Positions 1 to 8,386 of a stretch of DNA of 52,016 bases are shown in pieces. Both the position numbers and the translations under genes were made by a program. The stretch comes from Corallococcus carmarthensis. Lineage in GTDB: Bacteria; Myxococcota; Myxococcia; Myxococcales; Myxococcaceae. The stretch is taken from NCBI RefSeq assembly GCF_003611695.1, contig NZ_RAWE01000053.1:1-52016 (forward strand), written 5' to 3'. The notes below the pieces were generated by a model that did not search any database, was not told the origin of the DNA, and saw only the letters and a program-made list of their open reading frames with translations. Positions within the stretch are counted from its first letter, which is position 1. Every line of letters begins with the position of its first letter.

Positions 1-120
1 CCGCAGCCCCCCCAGGGCGGCGCCACCCACGACCAGTGGCAGGGCGCGCGCCTGTTGTGGAGCGGCCTGGTGTGCCTGCTCATCATCGGCGGAGCCGTCG
101 CCATCGAGCGATGCGGCTGA
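1..120 (+). CDS. C-terminal end of a small membrane protein (5' truncated by window)
   Basis: The first 40 codons read open in frame 1 and stop at TGA 118-120. The visible 39 residues hold a Pro/Gln/Gly-rich stretch followed by one hydrophobic segment (about LLWSGLVCLLIIGGAVAIE), consistent with a C-terminal transmembrane helix. The start lies outside the window and no family can be named. The next gene begins 87 bases downstream on the same strand with its own ribosome binding site. Confidence 0.5.
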   Translation, partial: PQPPQGGATHDQWQGARLLWSGLVCLLIIGGAVAIERCG

Positions 121-207
121 GCCCGCCCTAACTTCCTGTGGATCCGGCCCCGCGCGGTGCGGGCGGGGCCGGGCATCGCGACCCCATCACCTCCAGAGGC
201 GCCCCCC

Positions 208-2265
208 ATGCACGACGCCCACGCGTTCCTCCAAGCCCTCGCCACCGTCCTCTGTGTCGCGGCGGTCACCACGGTCCTCTTCCAACGCCTGCGCCAGCCA
301 GTGGTGCTGGGCTACATCCTCGCGGGCTTCATCATCGGGCCGCACGTGCCCATCCCGCTGGTGGCGGACGCGGGCATCGTGCACACGCTGTCGGAGCTGG
401 GCGTCATCCTGCTGATGTTCTCCCTGGGGCTGGAGTTCAGCCTGCGCCGGCTCTTCCAGGTGGGGCCCACGGCGGGGCTCACCGCCGTCATCCAGTGCAG
501 CGTGATGGTGTGGCTGGGCTTCATCACCGGCCGCGCCTTCGGCTGGACGATGCTGGAGAGCCTGTTCACCGGCTGCTGCATCGCCATCTCCAGCACCACC
601 ATCATCGCCAAGGCGTTCGACGAGCAGAACATCCGGGGCGCGCTGCGCAGCATCGTGGTGGGCATCCTCATCGTGGAGGACCTCATCGCCATCCTGCTGA
701 TGGCCATGCTCACCGCGGTGTCCACGGGCTCCGGCCTGTCCGCCGGGGACCTGGCGATCACCGTGGGCAAGCTGGCCGCGTTCCTCGTGGGGCTCGTCGC
801 CATTGGCCTGTTCGTCGTGCCCCGGGTGATGCGCTCCATCACGAAGCTCCAGCGGCCGGAGACGACGCTCGTCAGCAGCGTGGGCATCTGCTTCGCCATC
901 GCGCTGCTGGCGCAGTCGTTCGGCTACTCGGTGGCGCTGGGCGCGTTCCTCGCGGGCTCGCTGGTGGCGGAGTCTGGCGAAGGCAAGGAGATTGAACACC
1001 TGGTGCAGCCGGTGCGCGACCTGTTCGGCGCGGTGTTCTTCGTGTCGGTGGGCATGCTGATCGACCCGGCGCTCATCCGCGAGCACTGGGCGGCCATCGC
1101 GGTGCTCACCGGCGTGGTCATCGTGGGGAAGATCCTCAGCGTGTCGCTGGGCGCGTTCTTCACCGGCAACGGCACGCGCACGTCCGTGCAGGCGGGCCTG
1201 AGCCTGTCCCAGATTGGTGAGTTCTCCTTCATCATCGCGGGCCTGGGCCTGACCCTGAAGGCCACGGGCGCGTTCCTCTACCCGGTGGCGGTGGCCGTGT
1301 CCGCCATCACCACGCTGACGACGCCGTGGCTCATCCGCGCGTCCGGCCCCATCGCCAACTGGGTGGACCGCAAGCTGCCGGCGCCGTTGCAGACGTTCGC
1401 GTCGCTGTACGGCAGCTGGGTGGAGAACCTGCGCACGTCGCCGCGCCAGAAGACGGTGGGCGCGCGCGTGCGGCGCATGGCGCTGCTGATGCTGCTGGAC
1501 GCGGCGTTCGTCACCATCATCGTCATCGGCACGTCCGTGCTGCTGCCCCGCGTGACGGTGTTCATCGAGGAGCGCATGGGCTGGGGTGAGGCGCTGACGC
1601 CCACGGTCGTCATTGGCCTGGCCGTGGCGCTGGCCCTGCCCTTCTGCGTGGGCATCGTCCGGATGGGGCGCAGGCTGGGCGTCGTCCTGGCGGAGGGCGC
1701 GCTCCCGGCGGCCGCGAACGGCAAGGTGGACCTGGCGGCGGCGCCGCGCCGGATGCTGGTGGTGGCGCTCCAGCTGGCCAGCGTCTTCATGGTGAGCGTG
1801 CCGGTGGTGGCCATCACCCAGCCGTTCCTCCCCGGCGTGCCGGGCGCGGTGCTGCTGCTGGTGTCCCTGGCGGTGATGGGCTTCGCGTTCTGGAAGAGCG
1901 CCACGCACCTACAGGGGCACATGCGCGCGGGTGCGCAGGTCATCGTGGAGGCACTCGCGGCGCAGTCCCACGCGAAGGGGGAAGAGGACGAGCCGGCCAA
2001 GGACGTGCTGCACGGCGTGCGTCAATTGCTGCCCGGCATTGGCGAGCCGGAGTCGGTGGCGCTCGGCGAGTCCAGCGCGGCGGTGGGCCGCACGCTGGCG
2101 GAGCTCAACCTGCGCGGCATGACGGGGGCCACGGTGCTGGCCATCCGCCGGGGCGAAGCGGGTGTGCTGGTGCCCACCGCGCAGGAGGTGCTGCGCGCGG
2201 GCGACATCCTGGCGCTCGCGGGGACGCACGAGGCCATTGACGCCGCGAAGGGCGTGCTCGGCTGA
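208..2265 (+). CDS. CPA2-family monovalent cation/proton antiporter with C-terminal RCK_C (TrkA-C) domain
   Basis: Inner-membrane antiporter of the KefB/Na+-H+ exchanger (CPA2) family, expected to swap K+ or Na+ for protons. Residues ~1-395 carry the family's hydrophobic helices. Recognisable motifs are AISSTTIIAKAF, VEDLIAILLMAML, a FFVSVGMLIDP helix and SLSQIGEFSFIIAGLG. Unlike E. coli KefB/C there is no Rossmann RCK_N domain. Instead residues ~420-570 form a second membrane region, and only the last ~75 residues resemble an RCK_C ligand-binding domain (LGESSAAVGRTLAELNLRG). I chose ATG 208 over ATG 157 because AGAGG at 194-198 sits at good spacing and the protein then starts at the first helix (MHDAHAFLQ). 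Ion specificity cannot be told. The family is secure. Confidence 0.9.
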   Translation: MHDAHAFLQALATVLCVAAVTTVLFQRLRQPVVLGYILAGFIIGPHVPIPLVADAGIVHTLSELGVILLMFSLGLEFSLRRLFQVGPTAGLTAVIQCSVMVWLGFITGRAFGWTMLESLFTGCCIAISSTTIIAKAFDEQNIRGALRSIVVGILIVEDLIAILLMAMLTAVSTGSGLSAGDLAITVGKLAAFLVGLVAIGLFVVPRVMRSITKLQRPETTLVSSVGICFAIALLAQSFGYSVALGAFLAGSLVAESGEGKEIEHLVQPVRDLFGAVFFVSVGMLIDPALIREHWAAIAVLTGVVIVGKILSVSLGAFFTGNGTRTSVQAGLSLSQIGEFSFIIAGLGLTLKATGAFLYPVAVAVSAITTLTTPWLIRASGPIANWVDRKLPAPLQTFASLYGSWVENLRTSPRQKTVGARVRRMALLMLLDAAFVTIIVIGTSVLLPRVTVFIEERMGWGEALTPTVVIGLAVALALPFCVGIVRMGRRLGVVLAEGALPAAANGKVDLAAAPRRMLVVALQLASVFMVSVPVVAITQPFLPGVPGAVLLLVSLAVMGFAFWKSATHLQGHMRAGAQVIVEALAAQSHAKGEEDEPAKDVLHGVRQLLPGIGEPESVALGESSAAVGRTLAELNLRGMTGATVLAIRRGEAGVLVPTAQEVLRAGDILALAGTHEAIDAAKGVLG

Positions 2266-2349
2266 AGCGGGGCACCGGATGCAATGGGGGATGCGGCCGG
2301 CCGTAGGAAGGGCATGCCGCTCCCCTTCCGCGTCCCGGAGGTCTCCGCC

Positions 2350-2904
2350 ATGCGCCGCCCCTTCCTGCCCACGCTGCTCCTCGCCTGCTCAGTGGCCGTG
2401 CCTGCCCTGGCGGCGGAACCCGCGAAGACGCCGTCGAAAGCGCCCGCCAAGACCATCTGCGTCAACGTCAAGGACGGGAGCAAGGCGGTCCAGGGCACGA
2501 ACCTGGTCATCGAGCCCGGGGAGAAGATCCACGACGCGGTCGCGGTGGATGGCGACGTCATCGTGAAGAAGGGCGCGGTGGTGGACAACGACGTGGCCGC
2601 CGTCCGTGGCCGCGTCATCCTGGAGCCCGGCGCGCGGGTGAAGGGCGACGTGGTGTCCATCGGCGGTGAGGTGCGGGTGCCCGCGGGCGCCCACGTCGAC
2701 GGGAACGCGACGGCGCTGGGCGGCAAGCTCCGCCTGGACAAGAAGGAGGACGTGGGCGGCGAGCGGGTCGACTTCTCCCTGGTGTTCAACGGCGATGACC
2801 TGGTGAAGGAGTTCATCGGCAAGGCGCTCGACGAGGATGCCGGGAAGTGCCACATCCTCGATGACGACGATGACGATGAGGACGGCGACGACAAGGACGT
2901 CTGA
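2350..2904 (+). CDS. secreted polymer-forming/bactofilin-like repeat protein with acidic tail
   Basis: A 184-residue exported protein of unknown function. Residues 1-23 are a signal peptide (MRRPFLPTLLLACSVAVPALAA). Residues ~45-135 are short repeating hydrophobic/Gly steps (GDVIVKKGAVVDNDVAAVRG, GDVVSIGGEVRVPAG). These resemble the right-handed beta-helix of bactofilin or polymer-forming cytoskeletal proteins, but the protein is in the export path. The C-terminus ends in a near-pure Asp/Glu run (DDDDDDEDGDDKD), possibly a cation-binding tail. ATG 2350 is chosen because GGAGG at 2337-2341 precedes it and the signal peptide starts there; the frame is open from 2284. The gene converges on the isochorismatase-family gene with a 30-base gap. 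Confidence 0.75.
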   Translation: MRRPFLPTLLLACSVAVPALAAEPAKTPSKAPAKTICVNVKDGSKAVQGTNLVIEPGEKIHDAVAVDGDVIVKKGAVVDNDVAAVRGRVILEPGARVKGDVVSIGGEVRVPAGAHVDGNATALGGKLRLDKKEDVGGERVDFSLVFNGDDLVKEFIGKALDEDAGKCHILDDDDDDEDGDDKDV

Positions 2905-2934
2905 GGCGTCCGTCGTCGCGTCACGCGGCTCCCG

Positions 2935-3582
2935 TCACTTCCATTCTGGCGGGGGCCTGCGCGTGGCCCGACGGCGCGAACGGGGCGGCGGGTGCAGCTC
3001 GTCTCCCCGGAGGACGCGCACCCGGAGGAAGCGCTGGAGCTGATCCAGGGCCAGGTCGTGGTCCTTGTCGCTCTCCGCGCAGCAGCAGTCGCTGAGCACG
3101 GTGATCTTGTACTCGTGCATGTGCGCGTCGTGGGCGCTGAAGAAGACGCACAGGTTGGTGGCGATGCCCGCGAGCAGCAGCTTCTTCGTGCCCAGGTGCT
3201 CCAGCAGCGGCACCAGCGACGTGGCGAAGAAGGCCGAGTGCTTGGGCTTGAGGATGAAGTAGTCGTCCGGCTGGGGCCTGAGCGCGCGGGCGACCCGCTG
3301 GCCCCGGCTGTTCTTCCGGGTGCAGTGTTTGTAGACGTCCGTGAAGCTGCTGCGCCACAGGTCGAAGTTGTCGTTGACGTAGATGACCGGGACGCCCGCC
3401 TTGCGCATCCTCTGGGCGAAGGGGCCCAGGCGCTCCACCATGCGCAGCGCCCAGGGCAGGACGTTCTCCCCGCCGGGGAACTCCAGGTCGTTGATGACGT
3501 CGATGATGAGCAGCGCGGTGTCATGCCGCCGCGCATGCGGTGCGCGCGTCTGCTTCCGGACTGCCTGGCGCGGCTTCGCCAC
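2935..3582 (-). CDS. isochorismatase/nicotinamidase-family cysteine hydrolase
   Basis: A 215-residue cytoplasmic hydrolase of the isochorismatase-like fold, which includes nicotinamidase and N-carbamoylsarcosine amidase. The family's Asp-Lys-Cys catalytic triad is visible: Asp in LLIIDVINDLEF, Lys in ILKPKHSAFF, and Cys in GIATNLCVFFSAHDA. The cis-peptide region before the Cys also fits. The frame is open up to 3672, but a strong AAGGGGAGG site at 3588-3596 lies five bases before GTG 3580-3582 and decides that start. The Arg/Pro-rich C-terminal tail (about 20 residues) is dispensable-looking. The substrate cannot be assigned; an amide or isochorismate-like vinyl ether is expected from the family. 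Confidence 0.85.
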   Translation of the reverse strand: MAKPRQAVRKQTRAPHARRHDTALLIIDVINDLEFPGGENVLPWALRMVERLGPFAQRMRKAGVPVIYVNDNFDLWRSSFTDVYKHCTRKNSRGQRVARALRPQPDDYFILKPKHSAFFATSLVPLLEHLGTKKLLLAGIATNLCVFFSAHDAHMHEYKITVLSDCCCAESDKDHDLALDQLQRFLRVRVLRGDELHPPPRSRRRATRRPPPEWK

Positions 3583-3610
3583 GTCCACCTCCCCTTGGGT
3601 GAACGCTAAG

Positions 3611-3650
3611 CATCCCCGCGGCGGGAGGCGGAAGGCGGCGCGCGGGGATG
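3611..3650. repeat. 10-bp inverted repeat upstream of the isochorismatase-family gene
   Basis: CATCCCCGCG at 3611-3620 pairs perfectly with CGCGGGGATG at 3641-3650 across a 20-base loop. It lies in the 123-base gap between two minus-strand genes. It could be the terminator of the upstream gene, without a clear U-tract, or a structured leader of the downstream one. Confidence 0.4.
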
Positions 3651-3705
3651 TTCGCTGGACGCCAGCCACCATCGCCCAGGCAGGGGCGAGCCTGGCCGGG
3701 ACGTG

Positions 3706-5679
3706 TCATTTCCGGGCGCGGCGGGGCTTCCAGAGGAGCCCCGCGAGCAGCCACCAGCCCAGGACGCCTGGGAGCGCGGTGGCGCCAGCACTGCACCCGC
3801 CGGATTCATTCTCCATGGGATCCGGCATCGTGCTGCCGTCGTGCACGGTGCCCGCGTCCAGTCCGGTGCCCGCGTCCGAGTCGTCCCCTGCGTCCACCAG
3901 GGTTCCCGCGTCGTCGAGCGTTCCCGCATCCTCGGCCATCCCCGCGTCCACCGGGGCCCCTGCATCCTCGGCGGTTCCGGCATCCACCTCGCTCCCGGCG
4001 TCCCCAGCCATGCCTCCGTCACTGCCGGGTTCCTCCGGCACCTCGTCCTCCTCCGTGTGGGCCTGGACCGTCGCCGCCGGGAAGGCCTGCGTCGGAGTGA
4101 ACGTGAAGGAAGCGTGCTCGATCTCCGCATCCGCGTCCTGCGCCGCGCCCAGCGTCACGAACTGGGGAACGCTCCAGTTGTCGGTCGTGAAGCGAAGCGA
4201 GGCGCCCTCCACCACGGTCAGGTCTCCATTGCCGCCGTGCGCCTCCACCTTGACCCAGACGTCCACGGTGGGCGGCATGGCCAGGGAGACCAGGACCGTC
4301 TTCGTCTCTCCCTCGGGGATGGACAGCTCAAGGGGAGACACGACCACGGCCTGCTCGACCGGCACCGGGACGACCCGCAGGATGTAACCGTAATGGCTCA
4401 GGATATACAACGCACCGTCCGGCCCCTCCGTCACGTCGACGAAGCCCCCCCCCGCCTCATGGTTCACGATGAGGTCCTCCGTGGCCACGGAGCCATCCGC
4501 CGCGAACCTGATTCGATGAAGCATCCCGCGGAAGTCGGTGAAGAGGTAGTTGCCCAGGTAGCTCGCCGGGAAACGGGGCCCCTCGTAGAACATGCCTCCC
4601 ATGGAGAACTCCCCCTGCGGCCGTCGCGTGAGCTGGCCGCCGCCACTCACCGCATCGGGTTCCGGTTGATCCACGGTGAACGACGTCGAGGACGGATGTC
4701 CCGTGACGTAGAAGTCCCCGTTGAAGCTGGGGTCCTCCACGTCGGTGATCGTGAGCCGTGTCCCCTTTCGGTAGGAATAGGACTCCAGGTAGTCGTCCAT
4801 CATCGTGAAGGTCGCGACGCCGTTCTGCCGAACCGCCCCTGTCGGCGTAAACCAATACTCGTCAAAGACACCTGGCAGATACGCATACACCGGTGAGAGA
4901 TATCCCGCTGGCTGGTTGTTGTAGTACTGACCCCAGCCTGCATGATCGCCCGGACTGACGCTGAAGATTTGAAGGCCCGGAGGGCTTGAGGCATTGGCCC
5001 ACAGGCGCCCGGTTCCAGGCTGGAAGACCAGTCCGTAGAGATTGCAGAAGCCCCGCGACCAGGCGCTGTCCACGTTCGGCCCCGCCCCATCGTGGAAGGG
5101 GTTGTCGGTGGGCACGGAGCCATCCGGACGCACGCGGTGGATCTTGCCTTGCGGCCCCGTCAAGTCGTCCGCGGAACGCTCGGCGTTGAGGCTCCCCACC
5201 CCGAAGTACAGCATGCCATCAGGACCGAAGGTGAGCCCACCTCCGTCGTAGTCGAGCCTCCCCGCCTGGATCCCATCCACGAGGATGGTGCGGTCCACGC
5301 CCACGCCACCAACGTCGGTATACCGGAAGATCTGCAACCTGTAGCCCGGCATCGCCGCGAAGAAGTAGACGTAATGGTTGTTCGCGAAGCCGGGATCGAG
5401 GGCCATGCCCAACAGGCCTTCCTGGTAGGCTTGGTTGAACGACTCGGAAATGAATGGGGTGGGTTGCACCGCCCCGTTCACCACAACCAGGACTTTTCCA
5501 GACATCGTCGAGATGAACAGGCGGCCAGAGCCGTCCGGCACCCACGCCATCCGGGTGCCAGCCTCGATTTGCGAGGAATAAAGCCACTCCGTGGCCTCGA
5601 GGTCAGGAGCAGACTCACCCGCGTGGGCAGGAAGGGTTGTCAGCAAGGCGAGGGCAAGCCAGGGGGCCATTGGGCGCAT
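3706..5679 (-). CDS. secreted glucose/sorbosone-dehydrogenase-like beta-propeller with DAG linker and MYXO-CTERM-like tail
   Basis: A 657-residue exported protein. Residues 1-20 are a signal peptide (WLALALLTTLPAHA). Residues ~30-440 resemble the PQQ-dependent soluble glucose/aldose-sugar dehydrogenase propeller (EGLLGMALDPGF, GGGLTFGPDGMLYFGVGS). In this family the step before the GPDG strand usually reads HNGG with the catalytic His; here it is YDGG (Tyr144), so the activity may be altered or lost. Residues ~440-535 look like a Calx-beta-type domain. Residues 560-611 are a DAG-rich linker. The end (GGC at 627-629, a hydrophobic WWLLAGLL helix, then KPRRARK) fits a MYXO-CTERM sorting tail, predicting surface anchoring through Cys629. 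TTG 5688 is an alternative start; neither has a strong ribosome binding site. Confidence 0.8.
   Translation of the reverse strand: MRPMAPWLALALLTTLPAHAGESAPDLEATEWLYSSQIEAGTRMAWVPDGSGRLFISTMSGKVLVVVNGAVQPTPFISESFNQAYQEGLLGMALDPGFANNHYVYFFAAMPGYRLQIFRYTDVGGVGVDRTILVDGIQAGRLDYDGGGLTFGPDGMLYFGVGSLNAERSADDLTGPQGKIHRVRPDGSVPTDNPFHDGAGPNVDSAWSRGFCNLYGLVFQPGTGRLWANASSPPGLQIFSVSPGDHAGWGQYYNNQPAGYLSPVYAYLPGVFDEYWFTPTGAVRQNGVATFTMMDDYLESYSYRKGTRLTITDVEDPSFNGDFYVTGHPSSTSFTVDQPEPDAVSGGGQLTRRPQGEFSMGGMFYEGPRFPASYLGNYLFTDFRGMLHRIRFAADGSVATEDLIVNHEAGGGFVDVTEGPDGALYILSHYGYILRVVPVPVEQAVVVSPLELSIPEGETKTVLVSLAMPPTVDVWVKVEAHGGNGDLTVVEGASLRFTTDNWSVPQFVTLGAAQDADAEIEHASFTFTPTQAFPAATVQAHTEEDEVPEEPGSDGGMAGDAGSEVDAGTAEDAGAPVDAGMAEDAGTLDDAGTLVDAGDDSDAGTGLDAGTVHDGSTMPDPMENESGGCSAGATALPGVLGWWLLAGLLWKPRRARK
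3847..4002 (-). repeat. degenerate Asp-Ala-Gly codon repeat (linker)
   Basis: Encodes residues 560-611 of the sugar-dehydrogenase-like protein. DAG recurs nine times with spacings of five or six residues (DAGT, DAGS, DAGA and similar). The repeat is imperfect at the DNA level, unlike the near-identical array at 42816-43355. It is a presumed extended linker between the folded domain and the sorting tail. Confidence 0.75.
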
Positions 5680-5716
5680 GACTGGCAATCTAGCGCCAAT
5701 TCCTATCGGACTGTCA

Positions 5717-6757
5717 TTACTTCCAGGGTCCGGGCTTCACGCCCCAGATGCCCACCTTGCCGTCATCCATGCCCCAGCACACGAAGCGTCCGTCGGGAGA
5801 GAAGTTCGCGGTGCTGCCCTGCTGATCATCCAGATCGGAATAGGCGAAGAGCTGATAGCCCTCGTGGACGTCGACGACCATGAACGCGCTCGTGTCGGGG
5901 CTGACCGCCAGCAGGGAGCCGTCCCGGTTGAACTCCAGATGAAGGGCGACCGTTGCGGGGGCCTTCAGGACTCGTGCGGTGTCCAGGGTGGGCAGGGTCA
6001 GGAACAACAGTTCTCCGGCGGAGTTCGCGGCGACCAGGTGCGCGCCTGACGGCGTGAACGCCACGGACCAGGTCCGGCGTGCGTCGAGGGTCCGGGTCGA
6101 GATGCGCCTGCCGGTCCGCGCGTCCCAGAGGCGCAGGGCGGCGCGTGTGTCGGAGTCCTGCTGTTCCTCGGCCGCCCCCGCGGCGGCGAACGCGCCATCG
6201 GGTGAAAGCGCGCAGCCGTGGAACTGCCAGGGGTCTTCCTTCCTCCAGACGAGCCAGCGCCGCTCCAGGTCCCAGAGCATCACCCGGCCCACGCTCGCCA
6301 TGAGGAGCAGGCGCGTCCCGTCCGCGGATAGAGCTGCATGGGAGACGGAGCCGCCCGTCTCCACGGAGGACAGCAACTGGCCGTCAGCGACGGACCAGGT
6401 CTGGAGGGTGCCGCGCACCGTCACGGACAGCAGGCGCTGGGAATCCGGCAGGAACCACGCGGCCACGCAGCCGGTGACCGCGTGCGCGGCCAGCGGTTCC
6501 GATCCTTCCGCCTGCAGGTCCCACCAGCGCAAGGGCATCCCGCCCTGCTTCTGGACCGACAACAGGTAGCGCGACGACGCATCCCACCCCAGCCACTGCC
6601 ACCGCGAGTACGGCGACAGCTCCGCCTGCCCCAGCGTCCGCAGCAGGGACACGTGCCGGGCGGTGTCAGGCGTCAGCATCAAGGCGCGGCTCCAAGCGGG
6701 TTCAGCGGCGATCTGGGACTGATACCACTTGTCGTCTCCTTTGGCGCTTGCCTTCAT
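5717..6757 (-). CDS. WD40-repeat beta-propeller protein
   Basis: A roughly 346-residue protein made of seven recognisable WD40-type blades. Examples are ALSADGTRLLLMASVGRVMLWDLE, with hydrophobic-Asp-Gly turns such as LSPDGAF, FTPSGAH, FNRDGSL and FSPDGRF, each closing on LWD, TWS or IWG. A seven-blade propeller normally acts as a protein-interaction platform. No signal peptide is visible, so it is probably cytoplasmic. The start is uncertain. ATG 6757 leaves 53 bases to the divergent amidohydrolase gene, while ATG 6796 would leave only 14 and overlap that gene's ribosome binding site. Neither has a good Shine-Dalgarno match. Partner and role are unknown. Confidence 0.8.
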   Translation of the reverse strand: MKASAKGDDKWYQSQIAAEPAWSRALMLTPDTARHVSLLRTLGQAELSPYSRWQWLGWDASSRYLLSVQKQGGMPLRWWDLQAEGSEPLAAHAVTGCVAAWFLPDSQRLLSVTVRGTLQTWSVADGQLLSSVETGGSVSHAALSADGTRLLLMASVGRVMLWDLERRWLVWRKEDPWQFHGCALSPDGAFAAAGAAEEQQDSDTRAALRLWDARTGRRISTRTLDARRTWSVAFTPSGAHLVAANSAGELLFLTLPTLDTARVLKAPATVALHLEFNRDGSLLAVSPDTSAFMVVDVHEGYQLFAYSDLDDQQGSTANFSPDGRFVCWGMDDGKVGIWGVKPGPWK

Positions 6758-6798
6758 GAAGCAGGACGGCGCGTGCAGGGGCTGAGCACGGCGCATCC

Positions 6799-6803
6799 AG
6801 GAG
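6799..6803 (+). promoter_or_regulatory. ribosome binding site deciding a TTG start
   Basis: AGGAG lies seven bases before TTG 6811-6813, which opens directly into a signal peptide. It supports TTG initiation of the amidohydrolase gene. Confidence 0.6.
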
Positions 6804-6810
6804 CCACGCC

Positions 6811-8178
6811 TTGCCCTACCGTTCCCGACGGCTGTTGACGACTCTCATTGGCACGCTCCTCTTGTGGAGCCTTCCCCTTCCGTCATGGGGCCTGGAGCCC
6901 TCCGCGGAGAAGCCCGCACGCATCGCCCTGCGTGCCGCGAGGCTCTTCGATGGGAAGAGTGACAAGGTCCTGCCGGATGCGGTCGTGCTCATCGAAGGCT
7001 CGAGCATCCAGGCCGTGGGCACGGGCCTCGCCATCCCCCCGGGGACGCGGGTCTTGGACCTGGGCGACGTCACCCTGCTTCCCGGGCTCATTGACGCTCA
7101 CTCGCACCTGCTGCTGGATGTCGACCCGGAGCTCGGAGGCGACAGCATGCTCACCACCATCGGCCAGAGCAGCACCGCCGAGCGCGCGCTCCTGGGAGCG
7201 AAGCTGGGCCGTGAGATGCTCGAGGCGGGTGTCACGACGGTGCGCGACGTTGGCAACTCCGGGCTCAACGGGGACGTGGCGCTGCGCAACGCCATCCAAC
7301 GCGGATGGGTGCAGGGCCCGCGCATCTCCGCCTGCACCCGCGCACTCGCACCTCACGGCGGGCAGTTCACCACGCTTCAACCTCCGGCTCAGGCCCTCAT
7401 CGAACAGGAGTACGTCACCATCTCCGGCGTGGAGGAGGCCCGGCGCGCCGTGCGGCAGGCCATTTACGACGGTGCGGATTGCATCAAGGTCATCGTCGAC
7501 AATGGACACAACCTCCTCTCGCTGGAGGAGCTGAAGGTCATTGTCGAGGAGGCCCACCGGAAGAAGCGGCCGGTGGCGGCGCACACCACACTCGACGAGA
7601 GCATTCGCGCCGCGGTCCAGGCAGGCGTCGACTCCATCGAGCACGGCTACTCCCTCCCCGATGACGTGGTGGCGCCCATGGTCCGCAAGCGCATCTTCCT
7701 GGTGCCCACCGATAGCTGGGTGGAGGTATGCGACTCCTTCGATGCCAAGGCGGGCAACGCGGAACGCCAGCGCCAGATGAAGGAGCGCTGCAGGAGGAAC
7801 ATCACCCGGGCCAATGACCGCCTCCGCCGCGCGGCGGCCGCTGGCATTCGGGTTGCCGCCGGCTCGGACATGTACATCGTGATGCCAGGGCTGACGCGAG
7901 GGCAGGCCAGCGTGAAGGGGTTCGTCGCCTATGCCGCTGCGGGCCTCAAGCCCGTGGACATCCTGCGCGCAGCGACAATGAACGCGGCGGAGCTGCTGCG
8001 AATGCAGGACCGGATTGGCTCGCTCGAGCCGAACAAGCTCGCGGACCTGCTCGCGGTGGAGGGCGACCCGCTGAAGGACATCCACGCGCTGGAGCAGGTG
8101 CGGTTCGTGATGAAGGACGGACAGGTGGTCCTGGACGCCCCGGCCCAGAAGAAGCGGGTGGAGGAATCGACACGATAG
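6811..8178 (+). CDS. secreted metal-dependent amidohydrolase (imidazolonepropionase/Xaa-Pro dipeptidase-like)
   Basis: A 455-residue member of the amidohydrolase superfamily, exported by an N-terminal signal peptide (LLTTLIGTLLLWSLPLPSWG). Metal-binding signatures appear in the expected order: His97-x-His99 in LIDAHSHLLLD, Lys226 in DCIKVIVDNG (a likely carboxylated lysine bridging two metals), His258 in VAAHTT, His278 in SIEHGYSL and Asp353 in AAGSDMY. The small N- and C-terminal beta-sandwich is also present (VVLIEGSSIQAVG, and a LADLLAVEGDPLKDI end). This pattern matches the periplasmic imidazolonepropionase-like / Xaa-Pro dipeptidase branch. The substrate is probably a small peptide or cyclic amide, which is inference. 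It starts at TTG, 53 bases from the divergent WD40 gene. Confidence 0.88.
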   Translation: MPYRSRRLLTTLIGTLLLWSLPLPSWGLEPSAEKPARIALRAARLFDGKSDKVLPDAVVLIEGSSIQAVGTGLAIPPGTRVLDLGDVTLLPGLIDAHSHLLLDVDPELGGDSMLTTIGQSSTAERALLGAKLGREMLEAGVTTVRDVGNSGLNGDVALRNAIQRGWVQGPRISACTRALAPHGGQFTTLQPPAQALIEQEYVTISGVEEARRAVRQAIYDGADCIKVIVDNGHNLLSLEELKVIVEEAHRKKRPVAAHTTLDESIRAAVQAGVDSIEHGYSLPDDVVAPMVRKRIFLVPTDSWVEVCDSFDAKAGNAERQRQMKERCRRNITRANDRLRRAAAAGIRVAAGSDMYIVMPGLTRGQASVKGFVAYAAAGLKPVDILRAATMNAAELLRMQDRIGSLEPNKLADLLAVEGDPLKDIHALEQVRFVMKDGQVVLDAPAQKKRVEESTR

Positions 8179-8386
8179 AGGGGACTTCGGCCTGGGTGGG
8201 CTCCTGGAGCGCCCTCGAGGAGGTGCCTCGGGGGCCCACTCTAGACCGTTGGTACAATGGAGGGCCGTACGGACCCGCTTCGCACGCTGCGTCAAGGTGG
8301 GCCACGCGCAGGGGGGCTTGAGCCGGACCGAACCGGCGACCTAAGACGCGGCCTGCCCGACCCGGGATCCCTTTCCTAGGAACACC

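Noticed and set aside
8179-8386. Possible RNA gene or promoter in the leader of the SRPBCC gene
   Set aside because: A TACAAT-like hexamer is present at 8253-8258 but has no -35 partner, and no tRNA arms can be built; left unannotated.
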